Assembly (NCBI GenBank): GCA_037957365.1 | Contig: JARHVA010000157.1 | Location: forward strand, 4,536,001-4,600,000 | DNA: 64,000 nt | Reading direction: 5' to 3' | DNA from: Torreya grandis | Taxonomy: Eukaryota > Streptophyta > Pinopsida > Cupressales > Taxaceae | Part shown: piece by piece, positions 48,697 to 60,249 of the stretch | How positions within the stretch are numbered: position 1 is the stretch's first letter | Layout: every line of letters begins with the position of its first letter | Notes under the pieces: model-generated | The model's database searches: none | Told to the model about the DNA's origin: nothing | Seen by the model: only the letters and a program-made list of their open reading frames with translations | Position numbers and translations under genes: made by a program

Positions 48697-51081
48697 ATTT
48701 GGGTTAATATTAGTCATTATGGACATTATTGTTGAATTTCATTGCTTGAAATACTCATTTCATTAGGTTAATATAATTCACATAAAATTAATCAATAAAT
48801 TTCCTCTCACACTCACATTATCCTATTATTTAGTCCCACTATAGTTTATGTGCACATGTATTCCTCCTTTCCCTCCATTTTAGGTCATTACCTTGTGGAA
48901 GTCATTTTGGGTGTGCATAGTGCTTATTTTAATTCAAAATATTTGTTATAATTAAATATTAATAATAATTCATTTATATAATGATAATAAAAAAGATAAA
49001 TTTTTAAATAAAATATAAAATTAACCAATTTATTACATCTCATACATAGAGATAAGGGTTGGGATATTTATACACACTGAATTGCTTACTGACTTGCATG
49101 AATGATGATTTCTAACTTGCCATTGAACATGGGTTTGAATTAGGAAAAAAAATCATTTATATCTCCATTTTTATGATATTTTAAGGTTTATGCATCAATT
49201 CAAGAATCTAAGAGAGATTTTTGATCAAAAGACATAGACAAAGGCACTCATAGAATTTCAAGAGGATTTTACCCATAAATATAATTAAATGAAAATCCTA
49301 AGAGATATGTAATTATTTTTTTCAAACTAAGGGAGGTTTATAATAATCTTAATAATATTAACAAAACCCAAAAAATATTTTATAAATAGAAGTGACATCT
49401 ATTTTCAAAGCTGATTATAGCATGGATAAGGATAAGTAATTACAAAAACTCCATAGTGAATTTTGATAAACTGAGAGTGGTTTTTGATAAGCTCAAGCAA
49501 GAAAACTAATTTAAATAGTTTCAAAAAAATATATGTTTTCTCAATTAAATTTATCCTTTGATAGTGTACATGTAAATCAAACTTCATTTATTTCTCTACA
49601 AACTCCCCTTATCAAGTTTCAAGATTTTTAATTTATGTTTTGACACTTTTAAGATATGTATTTATTATTCCTTTACTGCATTTATATCACATTTGTCTTA
49701 TGTGCATGTTTACAATGGTTTAGTGTATTTTTATTATTTTAACATCACATTGTGTGCTTTCCATTAAAATAATAATCTATCAAGAGATAAATTGATTCCC
49801 ATAGCAATCTCCATAAACCAAAGTTGAACAGGGTTAGTAAACTTAATCTCATTCAAACTTAGTGCAAGATTCCAAGGATTTGACTAAAATAGGAAAAATT
49901 ATTAAAGGTGAGTATAATATAATTTCCAAGTGGATTGAATTTCACAATACATTCACCTCTTTAAATCTCAATACACACTTAATTAACAAGCTAACTTTAA
50001 AATTCATAGAATAACCTTCCTTCATGAGATAGCATATAAAGCATCAAAGATTCTCAAACAATAAAAAATAATCATCTAACACTTCATGAGATAATGAAAA
50101 TTATTAAAAAAAGATTAAAAATTTGGCATAATAGTATTCAAATTTCATAATCTATCTAACAATTAGCAATAAAAAATATTTTATAATAGTCTAGTGGTGG
50201 GACACAATCTTACCAAAATTATTTGTAGCTTCCCAACATAATTCATCAAACAACATTTACACATTTACTACACTAGTAAGGGACCCATTAATACAATTAA
50301 AAAAACTAATCATGTGCACCATTTGAAATCTCAACCATAGTTTTACAAACATCATAATAGATGACATGTTAAAGGTTACATTGTTCCCTTCCATTTTAAG
50401 GCAACTTGATATAATGAAAATTCTTGGTACGTTTTTACTATGTTGATAATCATATGACATTTAAACTTATATCAGGTCATATCCAACTCCATGTAAATAT
50501 ATTGGAGTGAATCCATAATAAAATTTGAGTACATGTGTCTTGTCAATCCACTTAACTTCATTGATGATAAAATACAGTGACTCTTTGATCTCCAACATCA
50601 TGTAATTCTTTGGGATACTTCTTGAAATACATCATAAATAATTTATTAAACCCATAAATTTCAACCTTAAACAATTGATTGCCATATTTATTTTATATGC
50701 GAGACAAACTTGAGGTAGTGATGTTTAACCCTAAAATAGAGATCTAAATTTTATTAGAGTTAGTCTTAGATTAAAATTAAAGGGGTATATAGAAATGAAA
50801 TGGCATAAGGGTGATAATTGGATCTATATCAAACCAATTAGATGCTAAACTTATATATAAGCATACACTAAATTTATTATGCTGAGATAATATAAATATG
50901 GAAAGTATAACTATGCAAATTATAGAAATGACAACAAAGTGATATATTTAGCTTGTTTTGATGTTAATGTAGTTTTAGATCTAAAACAAGTGAAAAGTAG
51001 GCTAGAAGGATATTGTGGGACAATCATCAGATTCTAGCTATGATGCTTCTAGATATCTAGTCAGTAATGTCAGCTTAGGAT
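48697..51081. other. No gene seen
   Basis: Very AT-rich DNA without element proteins, RNA genes or paired repeats that I could detect. Small open frames at 49,405-49,587 and 50,257-50,460 (minus) are unconvincing. Confidence 0.5.
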
Positions 51082-51213
51082 GGTTGCATCAATGCTATTG
51101 ACTGGGTTTGACTCTAGTGTCTTGTATAGAATATCTATTAAAAGATGATGCAACCACATGAATGCTTATAAGTTTTTCTTCACCTTTGCTTTGGTGTATT
51201 TAGATCTAGGTCA
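51082..51213. repeat. Copy of E3 flanking DNA without the insertion
   Basis: Matches 57,422-57,553, the DNA next to the E3 5' LTR, including CAATGCTATTGACTGGGTTT and TCTAGGTCA. To its left the sequence runs on uninterrupted (CAGCTTAGGATGG), and GATGG corresponds to GATAG directly beside the LTR at 57,419-57,423. It therefore looks like the empty insertion site. At 51,213/51,214 it switches abruptly to gag. Confidence 0.7.
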
Positions 51214-51708
51214 ACTTCTTCTCCATATTTTTCCACGAACTAATCTTCTCTTTACCTTTTATTTTTCTCTCTTTCTATAGGTGATCCCACCAAATCATTG
51301 CATGACCTTTCAATTTTGTGCATGCAAACTTTACCTTCTTGTCTTCTCTCATAGTCTTCCACTAGAAGAAATTATCCATGCTATTCATCCAATCTATCAA
51401 CTCCTCTAGTTTTAAATTACCTCCATAATATGAAACATCAACTTTGATTCCTTCATTTCTTCCTTTTAAATCTAGAACCATCCTTTCTTCCATTGATGGT
51501 GGTTTCTCTTTCTGTTCTTCTTGTTGAATTTATTCATCATGATCTATGTATTCCTCATCACCACTTTGTCTTATCAATTGATTGGTGATACCCTTAGTTA
51601 ATTATTTCACTTACATTTATAGCTATTGTATAATCTATTTCATCTGTGCAATACCTCCTCATCCTCTTGCATTCTTTCTTCTAAGATTCAAACCTAGATC
51701 TGATACCA
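51214..51708 (-). pseudogene. E3-type primer site and partial gag beyond the 3' LTR
   Basis: This stretch repeats 56,358-56,855, the start of the E3 internal region: the same gag N-terminus and an initiator-Met-type primer site at 51,697-51,708 (minus strand TGGTATCAGATC, 11 of 12 matching TGGTATCAGAGC). It follows the 3' LTR as the next unit of a tandem element would, but ends after about 490 bases at the junction with the flanking-DNA copy. The gag is cut off and has stops. Confidence 0.75.
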
Positions 51709-51713
51709 GATAA

Positions 51714-52254
51714 TGAAATTGAAAACTATCAAGATAAATATTATTACCAATAGGCTAAGATTCTAAAAAATAACTTGTAATCATTCATATTGAATGAACT
51801 AAAATAATTACAAACCCAAAACATGCTAAAATAAGCCTCAACTTGGAATTTAAAGTTGACATGTGAAAATTTGAAAAAAATAAAATCCAAAAAATATCTA
51901 TTTTTAGCAGCTACTATTTATATTAAGTTGTATATAAGCATGTACAACTCTAAAAATCTCCTAAATTATAAGATTAACTAATCGAATGAAATTCAACTGA
52001 AGTTGATGTCTAGGCCTAAAAACATACAATTTATAAAAATTAAAAAAACTCAAAAAATAATTAAAATGTAATTTTGAATCCTCAAATGATCATGTATAGC
52101 CTCCAAAAACTATAAAAAACATCCATATATAAGTAGAACTACCTAGGATAGCAATTTTTTTTGATACGGTCATTTTGGCATATGGAAGAGCTCAAACAGA
52201 GCTATGGGTCAAAAGTTATGGCCTTCAGAAGGTTGGCCTATTTTTTTTGCATCA
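51714..52254 (-). repeat. E3 3' LTR
   Basis: Direct repeat of 56,861-57,418. Shared stretches include TTGATGTCTAGGCCTAAAAA-type sequence (about 52,001), GATCATGTAT and GTTATGGCCTTCA near the end. The end is marked by the adjoining polypurine tract. Confidence 0.88.
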
Positions 52255-52289
52255 TTCTCTTTTGGTTGAAAATAACTTAGTTCCTACGA

Positions 52290-53660
52290 GTTGCCTTGAT
52301 TGTAATACTACCATTTTCCCTTGTCAATCTTCTTTAGCTCCCATTCTGTAATCCAAGTGTTTTATTCTTGCTTCAATCCTTCCCACTACACCAAAAATCT
52401 ATCATAATTCCCCTACCTTGTGCTCACAGTCTTCATATCTAAAACTTGCACTATCTTTTCTTTCTTCTTTGGAACATGCTGCTCCAAGTTTAATTAGTCA
52501 TCTTCATCACCTTCACCATTTTCTTCATGGAATTCATATAAATTTGAAATATTAAATACTAGAGATATATCAATTTTTTTTGGTAAACTCACCTCATAAG
52601 CATTGCCATTGATTTTCTTCACAATTCTGCATGGTCTTTTTTGTACTTCAACTTATTTTATGTGCCTTCTAAAAATATTTATTTCCTCAAGTAAACCATT
52701 ACCAACTCTCCTTCTTCAAATAACTTGGATCTTCTTTTGACATATACTAATGCTTTATATTTCTCATTACTTTACTACAACTTTCTTCTTACTCCTTCTT
52801 GCAACTGCAACATATGTTCTACAAATGCTTTTGCATCATCACTAATTTGATCTAAAATTTACAATTGTATGAAATCTAAAATAGACATAGGATTTCTCCC
52901 ATAAACAATTTGAAATGGTGATTTTCTTATTTATCTATTCACTAAACTATTATATGCAAATTTAGCATGTGGTAAATCCAAGTCCTGTTTCTTGGGCTTC
53001 TCTCCCACTATGAATCTCAATAAATTTTCCAAGCTCCTATTCACAAATTCTATCTATCCATATATTTGTGGTTGATATGCACTATTGAATTATAGCTTAG
53101 TACCCATCTTCTTCTACAAAGTCATCCAAAAATGACTTAGAAATTTCATGTCCCTATCTGAAGTAATAGTTTTTAGAACACCATGAAATCTCATAATATC
53201 CTTAAAAAATAATTCTATAACTCTAGTGACATCATTGGTTTTCTTAAATGTAATGAAATAAGCCATTTTATAAAATCTATCTACAACATCAAAAATTTAA
53301 TCATTACCTATTTGTGTGTTTGGTAATCCTAACACAAAATCCATACTCAAATCTATCCATGTCCCTCTTGGAATTGGTAATGGCATGTATAGTCTAGTAT
53401 TTTATGCATGTCCTTTACCCACCTAACATATTATACACCTTGAAACATACCTTGTCACATCTCTCTTCATCTTTGGCCAAAAATACTTTTCTTTCACCAA
53501 AGCTATTGTCTTTGTTTTACCAAAATGTCCAGCCAAACCACCACTATGTAATTCTCTTATTATATTGTCTCATAAAGACCCAATTGGAATACATAATTAT
53601 TTCCCTTTGAAGAGATAACCTTATTATATAAGATAATTATCATGAATAGAATCTGTCCCA
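52290..53660 (-). pseudogene. E3 integrase with C-terminal chromodomain
   Basis: Inserts the DNA copy; the chromodomain steers insertion toward marked chromatin in this group. The minus strand shows GGLAGHFGKTKTIALVKE (53,540-53,490), the zinc-binding cysteines, [14 protein letters not shown] with the first catalytic Asp (about 53,340), [12 protein letters not shown] with the second (about 53,160), QPQIYG and IEFVNRSLENLLRF with the Glu retained (about 53,070-53,000), FAYNSLVN and SPFQIVYGRNPMSILDF (about 52,930-52,880). Near the end, GNYDRFLV then a stop, WEGLKQE, a stop and NTWITEWELKKID (52,412-52,335) is a chromodomain with its aromatic pattern. About ten stops are present, several at CAA/TGG-derived positions. 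Confidence 0.9.
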
Positions 53661-53799
53661 CCTGTTAATGGATTCCTACACTGATCAACTACCTTGCCAA
53701 AATATGGGTCAGTATCATATAATTCTTTGATAGCTTCAAATCCAACTACTTCACTCACCATAATAGTTAATAATGTTATTCTCCTGCTCAATGCATCAA

Positions 53800-55087
53800 C
53801 TACTTGATTCTATTTCCTAATTTATGTTTCAAAACAAAAGTATACTCCTGCAAGAAAGAAGCCCACTTTTCATGCCTACTATTCAACTTATTTTGTGTAT
53901 TCACATACTTCAAAGTCTCATGATCTGTAAATAGGATAAACTCCTTAGGTACCAGGTAATGCCTCCAATGTCTTAATGCTTGTAAAATTGCATAAAGTTC
54001 AACATCATAAGTAGAATAATTTATTCTTACCTCATTCAATTTCTCATTGAAATATGCTATTGGCTTTCCTTCTTGACTCAGCATAACACCAATTCCCATA
54101 AATGAAGCAACACAATCAACCTCAAAAACTTTACTAAAATATGGTAATGTTAAAATTGGTCTTTTTGTAAACTTTTTCTTCAAAAATTCAAAGCTTTCTA
54201 TGACTGCTCTAGTCCATGTAAATTCCTTCCCTCTCATGCAATCTGTTATTGGTGCCACAATACTACTAAAATTTTTAATATATTTTTATAAAAAGTTGCT
54301 AAACCATGGAAATTTCTTACCTTTATAATACTTTTTGGAACAGGTGACTCAAAAATTGACTTTATCTTTTCTTCATCCATTTTTTCACCATAAACTAAAA
54401 CTACAAATCTCAAAAATACCAAACTATTCTATATAAACCTGCACTTCTTTAAATTTGCATACAACTTCTCCTTTCTTAACAAATCCATTACCATTCTCAA
54501 ATGATGTAAGTGTTCTTATTTAGTCTTACTAAATATCAAAATATCATCAAAACTAATAACCACAAACTTACCAATATATTCTCATAGCACTGTATTCATC
54601 ACCCTCATAAATGTGCTAGGTGCATTAGATAATCTGAATGGCATCACCATCCACTCATATAAGTCATCCCTAGTCTTGAATGCATTTTTTCACTCATCTC
54701 CTTCACAAATTCAAATATGATAATAACCACTCCTTAGATCAATCTTGGTAAAATATTTTTCTCCTACAAGCACACCATCATATCATCTAAACAAGGTATA
54801 AAAAACTTGTACTTTATTGTAATTTTGTTAATTTATCTACTATCCACACACATTCTCCATCCTCCATATTTGTTTGGAGTTAGTAACATTAGTATTACAC
54901 ATGGAATCATACTCTCCCTTATCACCTTCTTTATTTTTAATTTAGTAACCTTTTTATTTAATTTTGTATGCTTTATTGGACTCATCCTATAAGCTTCTTG
55001 ATTGAGTAGAGATGATCCTAGAATCAAATCAATATGATGCTGAATATCTCTCTTCAATGATAAACCATCTGGTAAATCATTAGGCAT
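53800..55087 (-). pseudogene. E3 reverse transcriptase and RNase H
   Basis: RT begins in the open stretch 55,087-54,833 (DGLSLKRDIQHHIDLILGS, GGWRMCVDSR). The catalytic FDD is at 54,543-54,551 in KFVVISFDDILIFSKT. After several stops, 54,258-53,800 is still open for 152 codons: FTWTRAVIESFEFLKKKF and LTLPYFSKVFEVDCVASFMG (connection and RNase H start with Asp), KPIAYFNEKLNE, YSTYDVELYAILQALRHWRH (Glu), LFTDHETLKYVNTQ (Asp) and RHEKWASFLQEY. The acidic RNase H residues are kept. The open RNase H piece is a surviving fragment, not an expressed gene as far as the sequence shows. Confidence 0.92.
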
Positions 55088-55199
55088 AACATGTACATAT
55101 TATTTAAACACTCTTGTTGCTTCTGTTGGTATTGGCACCAGCTTTGTTTATTTATTCTTTACTACTAACACATAACAACAACCTCCCACCTTAAAATCT

Positions 55200-55590
55200 T
55201 GGATAAATTCTTTAGTAGAGAGCATGATTTTTGTCTTCTCTTCCTCTTTAAGAGGTAACAAAACTACCTTTGTACCACCTTTCTAAAAAGTGTATGTTTT
55301 CTTTGCTTCATCATGAATTACTTTCCTATCAAATTTACACAGTCTCCCCAACAACACATGGCATGTATCCACAAGAATAACATCACACATTATTTCATGA
55401 TTATAAATTTTTCCTATAGAAAACTTTATTAAGTACCTTTTATCTACTGTAACTTCATTCCCTTTCTTAAACCATGAAATCTAATAAGGATTATGATGCT
55501 TTTCAAATTGTAAATCTAGTTTCTCTATCATTTCTTTAGAAACCATATTTTCACAACTACCACCATCTATAATTACTTTGCATACCTTTC
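55200..55590 (-). pseudogene. E3 aspartic protease
   Basis: Processes the element polyprotein. The minus strand reads GKVCKVIIDGGSCENMVSKE with the DGGS active-site motif at 55,553-55,567, then SWFKKGNEVTVDKRYLIKFS, HEIMCDVILVDTCHVLLGRL (flap and hydrophobic-Gly region) and FDRKVIHDEAKKTY. The D-G-G-S-C form is common in plant chromoviruses. One or two stops are seen; otherwise this is the best-preserved catalytic region of E3. Confidence 0.85.
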
Positions 55591-55814
55591 CAGCTGAAGT
55601 ACATCTTGTTCAAAAAATATTTGATCACAGCCATGCATCACCACCTTATTTATTCTACACTTATTCCTTCCTTGGAGTGATCACTATTCTTCTCATGATG
55701 AGATTTTATTCAACATCTACTGGTGCAACTTCAGTATTCTACTCTTCTATTTTAGCCTCAACTAGATTTACTCTTAAGTGATCTTCTTTCCTCCTTTCTT
55801 GATCTTTATAGTGC

Positions 55815-56633
55815 AAAAACTCAAATTCTTTGTGCCCTTATTCTACACATCTATAACATATATAATATCTAAGGTAATTTGTAAACCATCTTCTAGCACC
55901 ACCATAACCTCCTCCTCTTTGAAATCCTCTTCCTCTTTGTTGTTATTGAAACGCTTGACTATTATCATCTCACCTTTATACACCATGTGATGATTCACCT
56001 CTATTAGTATTAGACCCACCTCATCCCCTATTTTGAGGGGATCCACCTCTTCTCGGACCAAGAGATGTTCTTATAAAATTCTATCTATTTTGTTTTTCTT
56101 CTACCTTTAAAGCTAATTGATAAGCCTCCTCCATGAAAATTATTTTATGCATGCTTAATTCATCTTGGATATAAAATTTCAAACCATTTACATACCTTTA
56201 AACCATATACTCTTCTATTTCATCATGCTCCACTCATATGAAAAGATTATAAAATTCATTTGTATACTCTTGTACACTGAACATTTTATCTCAAATTCTA
56301 AAATCTTTTGTATAGTGTTTGTGCATAATCCATAGGAAGAAATTTCTCCCTTAACTTCTTCTCCATCTTTTTCCATGAATTTATCTTCTCTTTAACCTTT
56401 ATTTATCTCTCTTTTTATAGGTGGTCCCACTAAATCATTGCATGACCTTTCACTTTTGTGCATGCAAACTTTACCTTCTTGTAATTTCTCATAGTCTTCC
56501 ACTCAAAGAACTTCTCCATGCTATTCATCCAATCTATCAAATCCTCTAGTTTTAAACTACCTCCATAATATACAACATCAAATTTGATTCCTTCAAATTT
56601 TCCTTCTAAATCTTGAATAATCCTCTCTTCCAT
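55815..56633 (-). pseudogene. E3 gag with CCHC zinc knuckle
   Basis: Starts at 56,633 with MEERIIQDLEGKFEG and continues LEDLIDWMNSMEKFFEWK, the F-L-x-W core of retrotransposon gag capsid. Downstream an Arg/Gly-rich stretch (QQQRGRGFQRGGGYGGAR, about 55,945-55,890) precedes a damaged nucleocapsid zinc knuckle ICYRCVE, stop, GHKEFEF (about 55,865-55,825), where the last Cys is Phe. Stops and frame changes separate the pieces. The frame of 55,843-56,061 is a shadow of this region. Confidence 0.82.
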
Positions 56634-56860
56634 TGATGGTGGTTGTTCTTTCTATTCTTCTTCTTGCTGAATTTCTTCATCATGATCCGTGTCTTCCTCA
56701 TCACCACCTTGTCTTCTTTACTGATTAGTGATAACCTCAATAAATTTTTCTACTTACCTCTATAACTCTTATATAGTCTAGTTCATTTGTGCAATACCTC
56801 TTTGTCCTCTCACCATTCTTTACTCCTCCAAGATTCAATCTTGGCTCTAATACCAGATAA

Positions 56861-57418
56861 TGAAACTAAAAACTATCTAGACAAATAAAATTACCAATAT
56901 GCCAAGATTCCAAAAAAATAAATTTTATTGATTCATATTCAATGACTTAAAATAATTACAAACCCAAAACATTCTAAATAAGCCTCAACTTAGAATTTAA
57001 AGTTGACATGTAAAAATTCAAAAAAACTAAAATCTAAAAAAAATGCCTATTTTTAGTAGATACAATTTATAATAAGTTGACATGCAAGCGTGTATAGCTC
57101 TAAAAATCTCTTGAAAAATATTAAATGCTAAAATTAACCTATCAAATGAAATTTAACTAAAGTTGATGTCTAGACCTAAAAACATACAATTTCTAAAAAT
57201 AGAAAAAACCTAAAAAAATAATTAAATAATAATTTTGAACCCTTAGATGATCATGTATGGCCTCTAAAAAATATTGAAAACATCCCTAGGCAAGTATAAC
57301 TACCTAAGATAGCAATGAAATTTTTGATACAATCATTTTGGCATGTGGAAAATCTCAAGTGGAGCTACAGGTCAAAAAGTTATGGCCTTCAAAAGGTTGG
57401 CCTATTTTTTCTACATCA
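56861..57418 (-). repeat. E3 5' LTR
   Basis: Direct repeat of 51,714-52,254. It ends five bases before the primer site at 56,844-56,855. The flank right of it starts GATAG, the probable target duplication. Confidence 0.88.
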
Positions 57419-57421
57419 GAT

Positions 57422-57553
57422 AGTTGTATCAATGCTATTGACTGGGTTTGAATTTAGTGTCCTATATGGAATATCTATTAAAAGATGATGAAACCACCTA
57501 AATTCTTATAGGTTTTTCTTTTCATTCACTCTGGTGCATTCATATCTAGGTCA
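57422..57553. repeat. E3 flanking DNA, partner of 51,082-51,213
   Basis: Same-orientation copy of 51,082-51,213, beginning within five bases of the E3 5' LTR edge. Confidence 0.7.
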
Positions 57554-58426
57554 TGGACTATCACTCCTCTTGGAATGGAAAAAACCCTAGTTTTCCATCT
57601 TCATAGTGACCTTAGGGAAGAATGGGTTAGTGGGAACATGGTGTTGAGATGAACCTAAAAACCCCACTATCATAGGGAACTACGTACATATCCAATAATC
57701 TAGAATATGGCCTCAAACTCATGTAGTTATCCCTTATGTGTTGGCTTGTATGTGAATCATATAATATGTACAAAATAAGTACAATCATGACCTAGCTTGT
57801 AACTTGTCAAATTGGGTTCTTGGAATGCTCCTTTAGTAATTTAGACTTATAGATATGCTCTACCTATGATTGGTATGGAATTAGGGAAGCTTTGATTAAT
57901 TGAATGATTAATAGAGTGATTTTGATAAGTTGCCTTGGTTTCTTTGGTATTTTTATAGATGAGGAATGAATGAGGGTTGATATTATATTTATATCAATCC
58001 ATTTGGAGTAATAACTCACATTAAAGCACTTAGGCTGACCATTAGGATACCTTTCATTTAATAATTAGATAACTTTAGGGCACTGGATACTTATGTCAGA
58101 ATAAGATAGTACCATTGACACTGCTATCTATCCTGGATGTTAGTGTCTAGGAAGTAGGAAGTTAGGTACAAGTTTAGAACTTATAGAGATGGAATATAAG
58201 TACATTTTAAGTATTTTGGGCAAGATAGAATAATTGTGTCATCGACATAATAATAGTTAGACTAAGAGATACAGGCCAAGGGGCATAAAGATAGAGAATA
58301 TCCAAGACTTGTAAAAATGGCAAAGGTAAATAACTAAGAGGAACAACCAAGGTTTGATTTTTCCAAGTGCATAGTATTGAGGTGCTATATAATCATAAAA
58401 TATCATCTACAATTCCCCCTTTTAAT

Positions 58427-58445
58427 CTAGTAATGAAATTACTAG
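58427..58445. repeat. Perfect hairpin after a CCCCCTTTT tract
   Basis: CTAGTAAT, loop GAA, ATTACTAG. It directly follows CCCCCTTTTAAT, the same lead-in word as the larger hairpin at 59,706-59,751. Confidence 0.65.
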
Positions 58446-58744
58446 TTTAAAGGAAAGGAATGTGTACTTCACCTTATATTTGCATGTTCCCAATTTGAGT
58501 GCTTTACTGGTAACTGACATGCAACTAAGATCATGTTAAAGTATAAAATTAGTGCATAAAATCTAGGTTGAAAGTACTTGAAATAGATTGAAATTGAAAG
58601 AGTAAGATTTAGGAGTACACCTACATGTTAATGTAACCACCTTGCCTATTGGAAAGTTGTTTTGAAAAAGATGTATCATTATAAGGATCTAAAAATGAGA
58701 TTAAGAAAAGTATAGTTAAATATTTAAAGTGCATATATCCAAGG

Positions 58745-58812
58745 AGATAGATATATAGATAGATAGATAGATAGAGATAGATAGAGAGAGAGGGAGGGAG
58801 GGAGAGAGAGAT
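58745..58812. repeat. Compound GATA / GGGA / GA microsatellite
   Basis: Runs of GATA, then GAGAGA and GGGAGGGAGGGA, uninterrupted by other sequence. Confidence 0.95.
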
Positions 58813-59268
58813 ATTAGAATGCACATGCGCCCAACTTTGGAACAAAAATAAGTTGCCAATTGGTAGTTGAGATTAGTTCAACCATGTAACCTGATGATAC
58901 TTATAACTTGGTGAGGCTATTTGATCAAGTAAAACCTAAAAAATAGAAATATTGAGTGATTTAATCACCTCAATCATACCAAAATGTGAACCAACTCTTG
59001 TAGTAGAATGGCTTAATAAAGTTCATAAAAATATGTGGGGTATCAGTAAAAAAAATTTCATGATATGGTAATAGTCCATAAAAAGGTTTTGGAATCTGAA
59101 ATTGATTTGAATTTTAGAATATTAGGCACATGTTGCAAAGCATTTTCACCTTAGATATTTCTCATGTTGAAACTATGTATGCAATAGTACCAATGTATAA
59201 AATTCTACCACAACTGTGAATTTGAATCATATAACTATGTGCTTTGGCCAATTTGGATAACTATGCAA

Positions 59269-59700
59269 GTGTGGAGGATATGCTTTCAAAGGATGTCCCC
59301 ATTATATATGGTTAAATATAAAAATTGATAAAGTACCAATGTGGAGGACATGTTTCCAAAACATTCCCTCACTATAAAATGTAGATGTTAAATACTGAAT
59401 AGGTGTGGAGAATATGCATCCCAAGCATGCCCCCACTAAATCTAGGAACTAGTATACATTCCATATACTAAATGAATGTGAAGAACATGCTTTCAAATCA
59501 TACCCCTACTGAATCTAAGAACTATGTATATATGGAATCCTTTTCCATATGACATGCCCCCACTGAATCTAAAAATTGATGTAACTTCCATATATTGAAT
59601 GAGTGTGGAGAACATACTTCCAAAGCATTCCCACATTAAATATGAAAACTATGCAAAGAGTAGAGAATATGAATCTATGACATGATTCCACTAATATACC
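59269..59700. repeat. Six-unit degenerate tandem array, about 57-72 bases each
   Basis: Units start near 59,269, 59,339, 59,403, 59,475, 59,532 and 59,603. Each has GTGTGGAGAACATGCTTTC (variants), then AAAGCATGCCCCCACTGAA. The inner part CATGCTTT...AAAGCATG is itself an inverted repeat. Confidence 0.8.
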
Positions 59701-59705
59701 CCCCT

Positions 59706-59751
59706 TTTGAGGTGAGAGAAAGATAATAACTAGTAGTTATCTCACCTCAAA
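59706..59751. repeat. Nested inverted repeat (11-bp outer arms)
   Basis: Outer arms TTTGAGGTGAG (59,706-59,716) and CTCACCTCAAA (59,741-59,751) are perfect complements. Inside lies a second one, ATAACT-AGT-AGTTAT (59,726-59,740). Preceded by CCCCCC. Confidence 0.75.
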
Positions 59752-60249
59752 GTGATAAGACAACTTTATAATCTATGAATGTAAAGATGTAGCATATAAA
59801 AGGGAACATGTCTAGGTAAATGTATCATTAAAGCACATAGACCCAATGTGATCACATGTAGGCCTAAGATGCATGACAAGGATCATGCCAACATCTAGAT
59901 AGTAGTAATACAAGCTCAAAAATAAAACAATAACACACATAGGAGCACTCAAAATAAAGTCAAAAGGTAATGGTCCAAGGAGACAACAAATAAGTGACAT
60001 GTTCCAATGCCACACAATCAAAGGGACATGCCTTAGTCAAATGTCCATAAAATCTAAAACAACATATTTCAATGTCCATACAAGGAAAAATGACATATAA
60101 CAATGTCAATGAAAACATACATAGGCATGGGGGCCACAAGAAAAATATAATATTCAAATGATCAAACAAGGATTACAATAACAAGTAAAGACACTCAAGG
60201 AATTGTATAAAGTAAAGCATAAACAACCATCATAAACATGCCATGGTAG
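59752..60249. other. No gene seen
   Basis: AT-rich. Two overlapping minus-strand frames (59,812-60,169) encode no known motif. Confidence 0.45.

Larger units (their letters stand above)
51714..57418 (-). mobile_element. E3: Ty3/gypsy chromovirus
   Basis: Bounded by LTRs 51,714-52,254 and 56,861-57,418 (541 and 558 bases, TGATG...TTTCA in element sense). The minus-strand order is gag with zinc knuckle, protease, RT, RNase H, integrase, chromodomain, the standard chromovirus layout, in a 5.7-kb element. The primer site 56,844-56,855 reads TGGTATTAGAGC (11 of 12 to initiator Met) five bases from the LTR, and the purine tract CAAAAGAGAA lies directly before the 3' LTR (52,255-52,264). LTRs are clearly diverged and genes carry stops, so it is inactive. 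Confidence 0.9.
57554..59268. other. No gene; hairpin and microsatellite only
   Basis: AT-rich, without protein motifs. It includes an 8-bp perfect hairpin (58,427-58,445) and a GATA/GA microsatellite (58,745-58,812), listed separately. Confidence 0.5.

Noticed and set aside
55843..56061. 72-codon acidic frame on the minus strand
   Set aside because: It is a shifted frame over the Arg/Gly-rich part of E3 gag; the gag frame gives the expected QQQRGRGFQRGGG and zinc knuckle.
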